DNA from: Syngnathus acus
Lineage: Eukaryota > Chordata > Actinopteri > Syngnathiformes > Syngnathidae
Direction: 5' to 3'
DNA: 64,000 bases
Assembly: GCF_901709675.1 (NCBI RefSeq)
Contig: NC_051095.1
Location: 741,001-805,000 of the forward strand
The position numbers and the translations under genes were made by a program. Shown in pieces: positions 14,980-28,289 of this stretch (the first letter of the stretch is position 1; each line of letters opens with the position of its first letter). The notes beneath the pieces were generated by a model, which was not told where the DNA came from, searched no databases, and worked only from the letters and a program-made list of their open reading frames with translations.

Positions 14980-16796
14980 GGCAAAAAATAAATAAATAAA
15001 CGGAGGTGGACTCGCTGCTTTTGTCGCGGGACTATGTGGCGCGTCTCTCGTTTCGCTTCCTGTAAGTCATCGCGTGATATGTCACTCATCTTTTCAGGAA
15101 GTGACAAAGGGGTGAAGTGACGTACAACTTGGGGGAGGATGAACTCCGAGGAATTTGAGAACTTGCTCTGGAACTAAAAAAATCTAAACTAGACTCAGCC
15201 CAAACACTCAACTGTCTTACTAGCGAGGACGACTCTACGAGTAGAGCACATGGTCCTTGAATTGTGACTTAATCTAGTACTGCTAAGAGAGCGTTTATCG
15301 ATTAGTCAAGTGGTCTGGGCAAGTATCAATAGCAGCTATCGGTATCGGGCCCATACCGATTGAAGGACTTAAAAGATTTTTTGTGTGTGCACGACACGTG
15401 AAGGACTACTAGCGTAGCAGCACATGCTAGCTATCAGATAGGCCAATGGTTTTCAATCAAGGTGCCGTCGACGACGACAACAAAAGCATAAAAGATTTTC
15501 GTGTGATTGAGGAATACACGTGAAGGTCCGCTAGCGTAGCAGCACATGCTAGCTATCAGATAGGCTAATGGTTTTCCATCAAGGTGCCGCCGCAGACAAC
15601 AAAAGCACACTTTTGATTGTGTGATTTTAATGTCACAAACACAGGAAACATGACGAGTTACAGTAGAATTACTTTGTGCAACACGTGGAAAACTACGCCA
15701 GAGCACCCGCACGTGGCCACGGAGGTAGAATCACCCAACGCATGCATGCATGCGCTCAGCGCCGGTGATTCGCCGCACTCGGATGGCGGATGTTTTGACT
15801 TTGGTAGTGTCCTCCCGCCGGGCAGAGAATGCGGCGGCGTGGCTTTTCTCTGTCATTCCACAACATGACAAGTAGCAAAAATTGTTTTGTCTTTCTCTCT
15901 TTAGGTGATGACTGCCAGCAGCAGCTGGGAAGATTAGCATAGCTTACTTAGCACTGCTCCTTTCCCGGTATGTCCTGATGCTAAGCTAGGCGGTTCAGTC
16001 AGTAATCGCAAACGTGTGGGTCAACCCTCCCTCAAATTCCTACGACATTTGACCACCAACTGTGTCCCTAAATGCCAAAGTATTGGAAATAAAGTGGCAT
16101 ATTTTTTACAATAAAGGTGTGTGTGTGTGTGAGGGGGGGGGGTGTTCAAGGGTGGAAAACAAGTGGATAAAAAGAGGTAATCTTATGGGTGGGGTTAAAA
16201 AGCTCCAATTAATAAATAAAACGTGCATTTCAAATATGAAACTTCATCTGATTTCACATTGACTGTGGAAAAGACGCCTTTATCACCCCAAAGTAGTACA
16301 AAAGCGACATGCCGCACCAGAAAAAAAAAAGTATTACTGTGTAATATGATACATATTCTATGTCATGATGTGATAGCTTTGGAAATCAACAAACAAGATT
16401 ATTATTCTTTAGCACAGTTGCCTATCCAGTTTGATTTGTAAAACAGCAAAACGATTCTCACTCATCCCGTTATAACGCAAAATTGATCAGGTGTTTTTTT
16501 TCTGGTGTGGCAGGAATTTGCTTCCATGAGTGAGCAGTCATTGGTTTCATATTTAACGGGTGCGCCCATCCCAGTATTTACAGTAGCTATGCACTTTTTT
16601 TTTTTTTTTTTTTAGTAAATGACATCAAATAATAATTTACTGCAAATTATTTTGCAAACTATAGGCGGCTGACCCAACGATGGTTCGGAGACCCTAGCTT
16701 GAGAACCACTGGCCTAAAACATGCTAGGGGCGGGGACGGGGCTTTCCGCGCTGTGGCTAAAGTGCTGAGCAATTGGAGGTCACTTTTGGGGCGCTC
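14980..16796. other. Spacer between Ig receptor and arhgef11
   Basis: About 1.8 kb without a recognisable gene. It holds a two-copy tandem duplication (listed separately), a G run near 16132, a T run near 16596 and, at about 16696-16715, the phrase gagaaccactggcc that ends many dispersed fish repeats. The first part should contain the promoter of the minus-strand Ig receptor. Confidence 0.5.
15373..15610. repeat. Two-copy tandem duplication, about 117 bp unit
   Basis: Copy 1 (about 15373-15489) and copy 2 (about 15490-15607) share the words gctagcgtagcagcacatgc, gctatcagatagg and tcaaggtgccg in the same order, with scattered substitutions. This is a direct duplication of non-coding DNA. Confidence 0.85.
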
Positions 16797-19700
16797 TCAC
16801 AATCCAGTGGACTGAATGCTGGGCTGGGCGGGATTTGCTTCCTTCCCTGTGGGATGGGGAAAGAAAAAAAAGAAAGGCACATTAGGGAGGAAGGGCGGAT
16901 AAGAGAAGCTGCCGCGTCGGGCGCTCACCGTCCGCCGAGCCGCGGTCTTCCTCCTCCCGACGGGACTCTCGGAGCGACGTCAGCAGTTTGCGGTGCTCCC
17001 CTTCCATGTCCTGCAGGCGGAGTAGACGGGCAGCGCAAAAAAAGTTGCTTGATTGACGGGTTGAAACTCCAAAAAGCAATCCGCAAAGTGACCTTGAGCC
17101 GGCGCAGCTTGCTGGTCAAATCCTCAATGGTGCGGAAGACCTCCTCGACGTTTTTGATCATGTGACTCTGCCACGACGCCTTCCACTGGCCCGCCGACGG
17201 GTCGCTTTCCAGGCCGCCATCTGTCGGGTCGGTGGTGCTCTCGCCCGCGGGCATCGCCAGGTAGAAGACGTTTCCTGTCCGCCATGGAAAACAACCAATG
17301 GAGCGCCCCGCTCATCTCACACGGACGGCAACGGCGCAGGGCGTCGGCATTACCGTGCGCGGCGGCTCGGCTCGGCGACAACTGCTCAGACGCCGTTGTG
17401 GCATCATCAGCGACAGCCGCTAAGCGACGAGCGCGAGAGACGAGTCAGAAACAAGGAGGGGGGGGGGGCGGGGGGGACACGGCTGGCTTACCTTTTGGTC
17501 GGAGCTGAGCGCTGCTGCACGGCGCCGCCTCCCATTGGTCTTGGCTCAGATTGTGCACGCATTGGTTGGGCGAGCTTGGGAAGGCGTGGCTCCACACGTC
17601 CGCGTGCGCGCTGAGTACCAGGAGCTGACGCAGCGTTTCAACTGGCGGGAAAGAGAGAATGAGAGGGAAGGGGGGGGGGGGGGGGAAATAAAAAGCATGA
17701 AACTTTCAAAGTGTGACTTGAAATGTTTGCTCTTTACCGTCTTGCAGGGCTGCCTGCGCCACGCCCTCGCCGTGCCCGTCATCACAGTGCAACGCTTCGG
17801 ATTGGTCGCGAGCCGCAGAGATGGCGTCGGCGTCAACGAGCGTCTTCGCGGCGTTTTCTGGTTGAAAGTGGAATGAGAAGTGCGCGGCGCCGCGGCTTAA
17901 AAAAAAAAAAAAACATACCTGTGTGGGTGGGGCCTGCAGCTTCCACCAGGGACGCGCCACCAAGACTGGGAGAATTTGAAAAGAAACGTATAGGCCTGAC
18001 TCCTGATCAACCCGGTCGGAAGCCAATGTAGAAGCGGGACTTACGTCTCGGCCGCTGAGCCGTGATTGGACACGGGTGGGCTGGCGGCAGAAGCGATAGT
18101 CTTTTCCAGAAAATCCTTCCAGCTGAAACATAAAAACGATTTTTTTTCTTCAATTGTCAACTATGTTGCTCCAGCCACCATTTATTTTGGCTGTAATTCC
18201 ACTGTCGGGCACTAGATGGCGGCATACTATTAGGTGTTAAAAACTGGCATTTTGAGGTTTTGCTCAAAATTACAGAAAGCTAAATCCTTTTTAATGCTGC
18301 TTTTTATGCCTACACACAGCAGTGATTGCTTTTTTTTTTTTTTTTTGCTTACACCTTTAGCCAAGATTATTATTATAAGTTTGGAAATAGAGGGATCAGT
18401 ACAAATCACTAATAAACACACAAAAAAAAAAATCACAATTGAAATATACAGTTAGATGACACTCACGTGTTTTTCTCTGACGCCGTCCCCGCCACCAGCT
18501 CGTAGATCTGGCTCTCTGCGGTGCTGATGACGTAGAGCGCCTTGTTGTCTGTGCGGGAGGGGAAAGACGGAAGAGTTGACGAGGTGGCGCAACATCCATC
18601 CATCCATCCATCCATCCATCGATGGCCCGTCGCCGAGACTCACCTGTGGCGACCGAGCGCACCAGCAGCGAGTCCAAGTTGACCAGCGGGCTGTCTCCTC
18701 CGCTGCCGCCGCCGCTGCCACCGCCCAGCCAGCGGGACGGGTGACGCAGCAACAGACGCTCGTCGGGGCCGCGCTGCAGCAGCAGCAGGCAGTCGGACAG
18801 CAGCAGCGCGTGGATGTCTGATGGCGGCCCACAAGTACACTGCCATCGATACCAACCTTTTCGATTTCTTCCATTTTGTTTTCTACTGACCTAACTGCTT
18901 GTCCTTGCTAACTTTCCAGAGCAGCGGACCCTCGTGGATCATCTTCTTGGTGCTCAGATCCAGACCCTGCCGACGAGACAGGAGGCCAAGCGTTGGTCCG
19001 GAACGCTTTCCGGATTGGACCTGGCTTTGCCCGTTTTCCACAGGTAAGTCACCTTGAACTGCGGCGCCACATCCAGTCGGCGCTGGTACTTGCTGAGGTG
19101 GTGACGGTGTTGCGTCTCCCTGACCACCTCGTTGACCGCCTGCAGGATCCCGCGGCAGCAGGCCTGAGCCCGGCGGAGGGCGGGAAGGTCGGCGGAGGTC
19201 ACTAAGCAGGGGAAAAGAAACGCGCGTGAGACGTCGAGCTTCGAGCGCACGTGCTGTGGCGCGCTCACCCTCGCTGTGCTTGATGATGTTGTCCAGAAGA
19301 AGCGGGTACTTGGTCAAGCGTTGCATTTCGGCCACCAGCAGGTCTCGGAGCTGCAGCCGGCGACAGTGGCGGCTGGCCTCGCACTCCTGCACCGAGCGGG
19401 CGCAGCGTCAGGCAAAGCGCGTCCGGCCTTGGCGGCGTCCGGCCTACCTGGACGATGTGGGCAAAGCGGGGGTCTTTGCGTTGTTTGCTCTTGATCAGCT
19501 CCAGTGCCCGAGACTGCTGCATGCACAAGCGCGACGCCTGCTCCTCAAACTCCTCGCCGGCGGCGCCCTCAAACTGGACGTCGGCACAAACGCACACACA
19601 CGAATCAGCAGATCAAACTTGGGCGTTTCAGTTGGACGTCTGTTTTGGGATCGAGTTTTTTTTTTTTTTTGAAAATACTTCATTTTGATACTGCTTAGGG

Positions 19701-22700
19701 ATGATGGTTGGGTTGAAACTGAAGCCCGTGACCAACAGATTTTTTTTTTTTAAATGTAAGTTGTAATGTTCTAGTTGTGCAGTATGTTGAAATAAAAATC
19801 AAAACAATCGGATTTTTGTGGATTGCTCCTATTTTTTTTTTTTAGAGCTAATATTTGCCAATTAAAATACTAAATTGAAACACATTTTTAACTGCTTGTG
19901 GATTCTTGCTATCTGTGTTGAGGACTCAAATTCATGTGGATGTTTCCTCACGCTTTTGACAGTAACCACAGTGGGGCCCTCCCATAGTTTCTTTTCCCCT
20001 ACTTCTGTTTTCCGTCTGAGAACCAGCACCCAGTGAAGCGAGCCATCAAACTTCCCTTTGTGACACGTGCGATGACATTTGCTTTCCCTCACCCTGGCCA
20101 ACATGACATCGCCAATGTCTTGAACAATCAGCGACTCTCGCCGCTTCCTCATGGCCTCGCAAAGACTAGCTGCGGGTGGACAAGTGGAACAATAAAGGCG
20201 TTAAGGCCGGCAGCCCACAGCAGGGGGCGCTGCGCCGCGACGGGGGCATACGCACCGTGCAGCTCGTAGACCTGCGGCAGGTTGGGAAAGATGCATGCCA
20301 GCTCGTCCGCATTGAGAACAGACCTCATCTTCTGGAGGAAGACCTGGTCCAGGACTCGGAGCGTGCGTAGGTGCGACGCCTCGGTTGTGAAGAGCTCTGC
20401 CGAGAAAAAATGCAATTCATTGTTGAGCCTTCCGAGAAAATCTTTGTCATTTAGATGAAATGAGTCCTTTGTTGCCATCTAGTGGCGTTTGTAGGCAATT
20501 GCTAAGACTGTTCACATTTGTTTTTTTCCCCTTCCGCACCATAAATGACGGCCTGGCGCTCCACCTCCCTCGGGCTGAGTGTGTCCAAGAGCTGACGCGG
20601 CACCGTCTCCTGCCAGTTCTGACCCTCGCAGGCCTCTTCCTCGCCACCACCGCCGGCGTCCAGCAGCAGCAGGCTCAGCGGCGACTCCGTGCCCCTGCGA
20701 GTGCGACAACTCGCTCGCGTCACACCGCTTATGGACTCACGAGTGGCGGCGGCAAGTTTCACCTGCGGATGGAGCGAGGCGTGTAGGGCGGCGTGGCGTT
20801 TTCCAGAGACCTTAAGGTGAAAAGAAACACAAATGAAGCACGGCGGATGCGCGCGGCGTCGGGTGAAACGCCGCCCCACCTGGCCGAGCTGCCGGACGCC
20901 GAGGACGTGCTATGCTGCAGTCGGAAAGCCGTCCCTTCCCTGTCCTCCGCCGCCGGGTCCTCCATGTCCACGTCGCTGCGCGAGCGGGGTACGGAGTCGC
21001 CGCAGGAGGCCCCGCCCCGCCGCCGCCCTTCTCCCTGAGCTTTTAAAGACTCGCTGCGCGCCAGCCGTTTGGAGCCGCTGGGGCTGCGAGCACAGCACAG
21101 TGACATCATCCGCTCGCCACGGCGCGTCTGGCGACCCGACGTCTCACCTGTCCTCGTCGACGCCGGAGGACGGCGAGGATGGGTCGCCGCCGCCGTCTTC
21201 GGTGTGATTCTCAAAGTGCTGAATGATGTTCTTGACGCTTCCTGGGCGCACTGTGCACACGCGTAGCAAAAACGCAAAGACGCACACAGCTGCAGTTGCT
21301 TGTCAAGTGGGGGGGTTAATCAAAGGAGAATGACTGAAAGCGGACCGAAACTACAAACATGGAGGTGAAGAGCGAGAGACAGGAAGGAAGGAAGGAAGGA
21401 AGGAAGGAAGGAAGGAAGGAAGGAAGGAAGGAAGGAAGGAAGGAAGGAAGGAAGGAAGGAAGGAAGGAAGGAAGGAAGGAAGGAAGGAAGGCACGGCAAG
21501 CAGCTTTTTCTCACATTGTTTTTCTAATCGAAAGAGGGAAATTGAAATCAAAGCGTTTTGATTCTGGGGCAGACACCATGTGAGGCAGCGAGGGGAAAAA
21601 TACCTTCGGTGGGGGACAACGGGACATGGAATGCTATGACAGCAAAAAAAAAAAAAAAAAAAAAAGAAGCCAACAGAAAGCACACCATGAGAAAATCAAA
21701 TGAGATCAAATCAAGAGTAGCTAGTCGATTAAAATAAAAAAAACTGCCTACTGGACTGAGAGGTGCTCCGAGGTTTGCCGATGTACTTGAGGAGGGGATT
21801 CCTCTTTTTGTCCTCGCCATCTTTCTCCTTCTTGGCGCTGCCGGGCTGTGGAGACCACCCGGGCCATGAGGCCGAGGTAGTGAAGGCGGCGCACGAGCCG
21901 CCACCGGCGCTGGTTACCTTTTTGGCCTTGAGGAAGGCCATCCACTTTTCCTTCTCGCTGCTCAAACCCAGGAAGGCCTTGGAGTCTCGCAACTTGATGC
22001 CGGCGTGGCGGAGGTAAAGCAGCACGGCCGACGCCAGCGGGGAGCTGAGCAAAGACGGCCCACGTGAAGAGCGTGGGACGGAAGGACGGCTTGGGAACTT
22101 ACCTTCTGTCTTCCTCGTGCTTGCACCTGCGGCAGCAACGAAAAAGTATCAGGATGGGAGGGAGGAAAAAAAATGATCACGCAAAGGTCAGGCTTCACTT
22201 ACAGGATCTCCCAGAGGGCGGTGACCTGCTTGTCCACCACCTGACGCTCCTTCATCGGGTCTCCGTCCAGTAGCAGCAGGTCAGCTTCGCCGAAGAGCGC
22301 GCCTAGGCCCATCATTTGCTTGTTCCTGAACAGAAGCACACGTCAGGCGTGCGGGACGAGCACCTGACGGAAAGGCCTTACGACAGGTCCTTTACCTGTA
22401 GTCCAAAAGTTGGTCCTGGATGTGGGGCAGCACCTGCTGCTGCAGCTCCGAAAGAGGCCCGCGGATGTCCTCCTGAGCGTGAAAGCGGCTCTCTGTCGGG
22501 ACAAGAGACACAAAGTGGGGAGGGTGCCGCCACCGCAAGAGGACCGCCTCTCGGTACCGTTCGGATTCTTACCGATGTCTGTCAGGTAGTCGACTGGCAC
22601 TTTGAGCTTCAAGGGCTGAAACACACCATTCAATGCAGAGTTGAGACAAAAGCGAAATATTGTAGAATGTAGAATCAATTGTTTAAGTATAATAATTCAA

Positions 22701-25700
22701 TTATAAATATAATTATTTCATAATTATCAAAAGACCGTATTTGATATATTTCACAAGTCATTATTTAATTTAATTCATTTAATATAATTATATTTTGGAT
22801 ATTTTTTATTCATTGGATTTTTTTTTTTCCCTCTGTCAAATATAGGAATTTATTCAACTGGAAGTCAAGCCCAAAATATTTTTTGGGGGTTTGGTCGCAT
22901 GCGCCCGCAACTTGGATGTCAATTTTGTCTTTAAAAATTGCGCTTACGTGGCTTGGAGGGACAAGAACAATGTTAACTTGTATTATTTTCAAATACCAGA
23001 AGGGTGGGATGGGGGGGGGGCGGTACGTACGGCGTCCGGATCGAGGAAATGGGCGCAGATCTGCGGAGCCAGGGAGCGGGCGTCTTTGGGTGCGGCGCTC
23101 AGGTACGCCTCCACCGACAGGTAGAAAAGCTGCCGGGCGCGCACACACCACCATATCAGGAGAGCTCAAAGGGCGAAATGGCCAATCGCTTTGCGGCCGG
23201 CGGGCGGGCGGGCAGCTGACCAACGGGTTGGGGTCCAGCAGCTGCGTGAAGACGTATCTCAGGAAGACGGTCATGTGGGCGGGCCGCAACTTCAGCAGCT
23301 CCACGTCCTGGAAGGGCCCGTCCATCTGTGTGTGCGTGCGTAGAGGTTGTGCTGACACATTGGACACACTTGTCTTGTTTTGAGCAAAGCCTCACCTCAT
23401 TGAACGCGTATCCGTCCTCATCCTCTTCCTCGGGGCCGATGATCTGGGTCCTCCCGCTCTGACAACACACACACACACTTTGCAGCTCAAACATGCGCAC
23501 ACCAAAGTGTGTAAGGGTCAGGAGGCGGCAAGCGTCGTCACGATGGTGATGATGATGGTGGAGGCGAGGAAGGCATGCGGAGGTCACAAAGCATTTATTT
23601 GCAAGGGGGCCGCTACATCGAGGAGAAACATATTTTGATATTTATATTTTGATACTATTTGTTTTATATTTCATATTATTTATTATATTTATTTCTATAT
23701 CATTTTTCGAATGTGAATTAGATTCCCCCCCTAAAAAGTCCTCTTCCCATGTTATTATTTGCTATGTTTTGTTGAAGTGGCCATTCAAATCGGGTTTGGC
23801 ATTTTGGGAAATCTTGCCACGTTGATCTTTGTATAATAAATCTGATATTGTTGACTGTAATATAGATGAACGTATTGCTCGTGTTTGTTAAAAAAAAATA
23901 CACGGGAAGATGACCTGGAAAAAAATTGTTGCGTAATACATCGTCATTCGTCCATATTGTAGGGGGGCAAAAAAAAAAACATTATTCTAAAAATAAAAAT
24001 GATTGTTAAAATTTCAAAATGGTTTGGCCCATTCATTTTGTATTTTACGGTAATATCGAAGTCATGGTGAGAGAAAGGCGACGAAGCCTCTCGTCTGTCA
24101 CGTGACCGCAAAGAGGAAGTGCTCACCCAATCAGAGAGGGGGTATGTGTCGGAGCGCTGCCGTTGCTGTGGAAGGCCCCACGGGGAAGATGAGGGGGATG
24201 AATGGGGACTCTCAAAAGCCTGGGAGGGGAGGGGAGGGGGGCAACATCACAACCATGCCGGGATGTCGGACGGCATTGGGCTTACCTCCGTGTCGCCCTC
24301 GCTCGAGTCTGCCAGCAAGCGCCCTGCTGGGGGGGGGGGGGAGAACAACAAAGATGAGGACGAGGCGTTTGAGTTCCTACTTTGGTGTCTTTACTTCACA
24401 CAAACCTTGGACCCCAGCGACAGCCTGAGTGACGCTTTCCGTCCGCATGGGCGACTGGAGGCGCGCAAAAACATTTGTTGGGAGGAGCGCAGCGAGCACA
24501 TGACAAAGTTGGCGGCGGCGGCGGCGGGCATCCTCACCGCGTCCTGCTGAAGCTTGACGCGGACTTGATGAGCTCGCCTCTTGGCGCTTTCGATTCGCTC
24601 TTCCAGAGACGGGGACGGGTTCCGCCAGCGCTCGTCCATTAAGGCCTGCAACGCGGACAGTGGCCATTGACGCTGTGTGATGTCATTGCAGTGCGTGCGT
24701 GCGTGCGCTACCTGCAGCTCCATTTCTTCCTGCTGCAGCATCTTCCTGAGTATCTGAGAGGCGTGCTTCTGCACCTCCGGGTCCTGAAACAAAAGAGGGC
24801 CGTCACTATCGAATGCTTTTAAAATGGATTACTCCATCGATAATTTCATCGATTCATCGGATATGATTTGATTTGCATCATAACCAATATGATGACTGTT
24901 TACTATTTTTTTTCCCGAATCATTTAGTGATGGAAAAAAGCAATTAAACAACAGTTAAGCAATATCAAACAAGAAAGATTGATGGTCACTATTTTCTAAA
25001 TGAAAAGCAAATGACAGATGAAGTTTAATGCTAAAATCCAAATCTTTTCTAACAATGACTGACCTGGAGTGGTTTGGGTCGAGTGATTCTTTGGGAGGGG
25101 GTGCTGCTCAGTGAAGGCGGACTGGGTGGGGTCTCCCCACCGCTGAGGTCAGCGGGGATTGAGGACGGCGAGGGCGGCGGTCCTTGTAGCGTGAGCGCCA
25201 CATATGTTCCAGCTGGGCCAGCACATACGTAAAACACGTCAAGACTCGCGGAAAAGCTTTTTGGTGTTTTGACGGAATTCGCCGCACTGACATTTGATGA
25301 GCTTGACCACCTCCTGATGAGACATGGAGGACACCAGCGAGCCGTTAACCTGGAGGGGGGGAGAGAGTGAGCGCGTGAGAGAGAGCGAGCGAGAGAGAGG
25401 ACATAAGCAGTGAGGAAGCTCTGCATGGACCGCGAGCAAGGAGGGAGCGCCCACCTTGATGATTCGGTCTCCTTCCTGCACGCCGGCCTTGACGGCTGCT
25501 CCGCCTGACGGGAGCAAGGAGAGGAGGAGGACGATCAGAGAACCGCTGACACGGCAACAAGTCTCGGCGCGACTCTGACTTGAAATATAACCGTGACTCA
25601 AGTAATATTCCACAAGGCGACTTGAACTTCCAAAGTTCTTTTCCGTGAAGATCCTTTGGCTCGACATGCTTTGGGGTACTTTCCGTGACGCACCTGCTCG

Positions 25701-26284
25701 CACATTCTGGACCAGCTTGACCCGCTCTCCGCACACGGTGAAGCCGAAACCCAGCTGGTCCTTCTGCACCACCACGCATCTCTGGACCAGGCCGGCTCCT
25801 GACGCAGGGACACGAAGACGTCGAGCGGAGCAGGCAGCGGGGACCCTGATTAAATAACGGCACTCACCGGCGCTGTCGTTGGGGGCGTCCACCAGCGGGT
25901 CCTTCTGCTGAGCGGCGGACCACTTGCGTTCCGAATCCCCGACGGTCAGACTGCTGAGCCTGTGTTAGTAAAGAGACGCCTTGAGATGCTGAGGGATGCT
26001 GGTTGAGGAACGACCAAGAGCAGGGGACAGGAGAGGACGGACGGGAAGGCGCCACAGGCTGACGACTCACCAAGCGGCGAATGGGCTGAAAGCGTGAGGA
26101 GGCGGCAAGCCGATCAAAGGGAAAGAGAGAAGATGGGGGTTTTTTTAACTCATTTGTTTTGGTGCATGGAGGTTGGGGACCTCTGCTGCACATAGTTCAG
26201 ACCAGCGGCAAGCTAAAAGCTGTCAGCATGGATACATCAGCGACCTTACCTGTCAAGGGTGGAGGTGGGCTGCCGGAGACTCAT
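16797..26284 (-). CDS. arhgef11: PDZ-RhoGEF (Rho guanine nucleotide exchange factor 11)
   Basis: Links G12/13-coupled receptors to RhoA activation. About 39 coding exons read right to left. Start exon 26250-26284 (MSLRQPTSTLDR), then RLSSLTVGDSERK at 25868-25959. The PDZ domain is at 25064-25798 (LVQRCVVVQKDQLGFGFTV, VNGSLVSSMSHQEVVKLIK). The RGS-like domain spans about 21918-23458 (QIIGPEEEDEDG, LRPAHMTVFLRYVFTQLLDP, LGALFGEADLLLLDGDP, RILRL-free helix ending in LYLRHAGIKLRDSK). A linker follows with EDKKRNPLLKYIGKP, VPRSRSDVDM and ENATPPYTPR. The DH domain covers about 19053-20397 (TTEASHLRTLRVLD, EMQRLTKYPLLLDNIIKHSE). The PH domain lies at 18467-18968 (KKMIHEGPLLWKVSKDK, SQIYELVAGTASEKNT). 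The C-terminal coiled region is at 16929-17273 (EEVFRTIEDLTSKLRRLK), and the stop is at 16797-16799. Linker sequences favour ARHGEF11 over ARHGEF12. Odd: a Gly/Ser insert inside the PH domain. Confidence 0.92.
18593..18619. repeat. (CATC)n tetranucleotide repeat
   Basis: Six to seven units of CATC in the intron of arhgef11 between two PH-domain exons. Confidence 0.9.
21380..21490. repeat. (GGAA)n tetranucleotide repeat, about 27 units
   Basis: A long perfect aaggaagg array inside an arhgef11 intron between the exons at about 21150-21252 and 21606-21635. On the transcribed strand it is a CCTT polypyrimidine tract lying upstream of the next 3' splice site. Tandem GGAA is also the core of ETS-factor sites, though nothing shows that it is used as such. 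Confidence 0.95.
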
Positions 26285-28289
26285 GTCTTCAGTGAACCGC
26301 TTGTGTGGCCGTCATTGCCGTGGCCATGTTCCACTTGCTGCTGATGCGGCTTCACAACACTGACACACACCGGCTGCTCATTTTCCGTCCAGCATTCATA
26401 ATCGCTCAAATTCACATCTGCCTGTGTCCACGTCTGTCATGACGCAGCGTGCAGAACTTTCCTTAAAGTAGCCAAGAAATGGCTTGCTGAAGTTTAGCTT
26501 GAGCTGAGCACTTTTAATTGATCTGGAAACGATTTCACTTCAAACAAATAACGCATCTTTTGTCCAGCTATTTACACCAGTGACGTAGGAGTGACAATCA
26601 AAACAATGAAATGCTTTTCCATTGGCTGGCACATGGTACATACAGACTTTGCTCAAAAAAGGTCGGGAAACACAACCGACGTGGACGTCTACTGCCGTTG
26701 GCTGGCTGCCTGGCTGGTCAAACAACATTAGCCGTTGCCACTGTGTACAACTCAAATATAACCCATTTAAGGCACAATTTCTTCAAGATTAAATCGAAGT
26801 ATTTGCGTCTCGATCGGTGTCAAGCTAGCGTCAAGCTGCGGCATCGTCGGAAAGCTGCGGACCACCCAAAGCGCCTCATATTCGGGTTTCGGGGAGCTAA
26901 CAAGGCGCTCGTGGTTGCCAAAAACAAGGTCTGCATGGAAAATGGGAACGTGTTTCCGATTTTAAGTGGAGAACTGCCACATTTGATGAACAACAAGAGC
27001 ACATCAAATGCTGCTGCAAATGCACACAGGTCAAAGGTGCATCGATGTTAGCCGGCTAGCCGCCATCCGAGCCGGTCAAAAACAACAACGCGTGTTGTAT
27101 CAACAACACACGCGCTACACCGTATGCTAGCCCCAGGGGTGGGAGGGAAAAAGGCCCCCTAAAAACTCCAACGGTGCCCGAATGAACGTGTTGTTTTGTT
27201 GCTGGGCTCTCCGGGACATCTGCGGCTATGTACTTCCGCTTCCTGCTCGTGAGCGGCTCGGATGCGCGAGCGCCCCCTGCGGGCACGGCGACGTTCCTGC
27301 GCAAGGTGGAACGAGTTTATACTCGTGAAAAGATTGCGAAAAACAATGTCAAGATCATCCGCAAAACTATTTTACGTTGCAGCAAGTCTTATTTGATGAG
27401 TTATTGTAGAAAAAAAACACTACGCCCGTTTTTACCAAACATGGTGTGGCGGAGCGTCAGGGCAGGATGCGGCTGAGGAGGCGGGGCGGAATTTTGGGGG
27501 CGTGCACGCCAGGGCGCCGAGACAAACTGAGGCAGGCAGGCAGGCTGGCAGGCATTCAATCCGTGGACATCAACTAAGATCAAAGGTAAACTGCTCACGG
27601 ACTTCTTTTCTCCTTCTGTTGCTTTTGTGTCTTTCCGTCAAGCGCACATGCTCGATTTTGCCTAGTCTCGCCATTTCCTGTCATCCATCAGCCGCTTGCA
27701 GCAACTTCCCCGCTCGCTCAGGAAGGGCGTGCTTGTGTGTGACTGTGCGTGTGTGTGTGGGGGGGCTTTTTCCAGTGAGGTGCAAACTCAAGTAGACGAG
27801 CTTGATTTGAAAGTAGATTTTAAAGAACAGAAGTTAAAAAAGAGGTATGATACTAAAATCATTGCCATCATTTGATATGGTCTGTGAAGTAAAAACTATC
27901 CAGACAAGTGATGACAGTCAAAAGTAAGGAGCGTTCAAGAGTCAAATGTGGGTGATTCCCTCTCAGGTAGGAACACGACAACTTTAACAGTTGGTGAACT
28001 GATCATTTCAATCACGTGCGTTAGACGAGGTCAACATGCATAAGGGGCCCTTGGGGACCTCTCTCTGTGAAGTGTGCTGCTCGTTGTGTTGTGCGGGACT
28101 TGGCCATCTGGGGGCAGTATAAGGCTGACTGTGCCAGAGGGCAGAAATATTACTTGTGGGCTTGCGGTGCGGGTATTGTTTATCTCCTGGTGTTGCTGCG
28201 CTCTTTGTGTTCAGAACAAAATGCATTGACTTGTCTCAAACCTTCTGTTGACTACATCCAATCAAGCTCCGCCCCTGCGACATCCCATC
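26285..28289. promoter_or_regulatory. Shared upstream region of arhgef11 and myadm-like gene
   Basis: The two start codons lie head to head with about 2 kb between them. The segment around 27200-27590 is CpG-rich compared with its surroundings. A likely non-coding first exon of the plus-strand gene ends at about 27586 in caaag before gtaaac, a good donor site. No further coding exon was seen. The exact transcription starts cannot be read. Confidence 0.4.
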
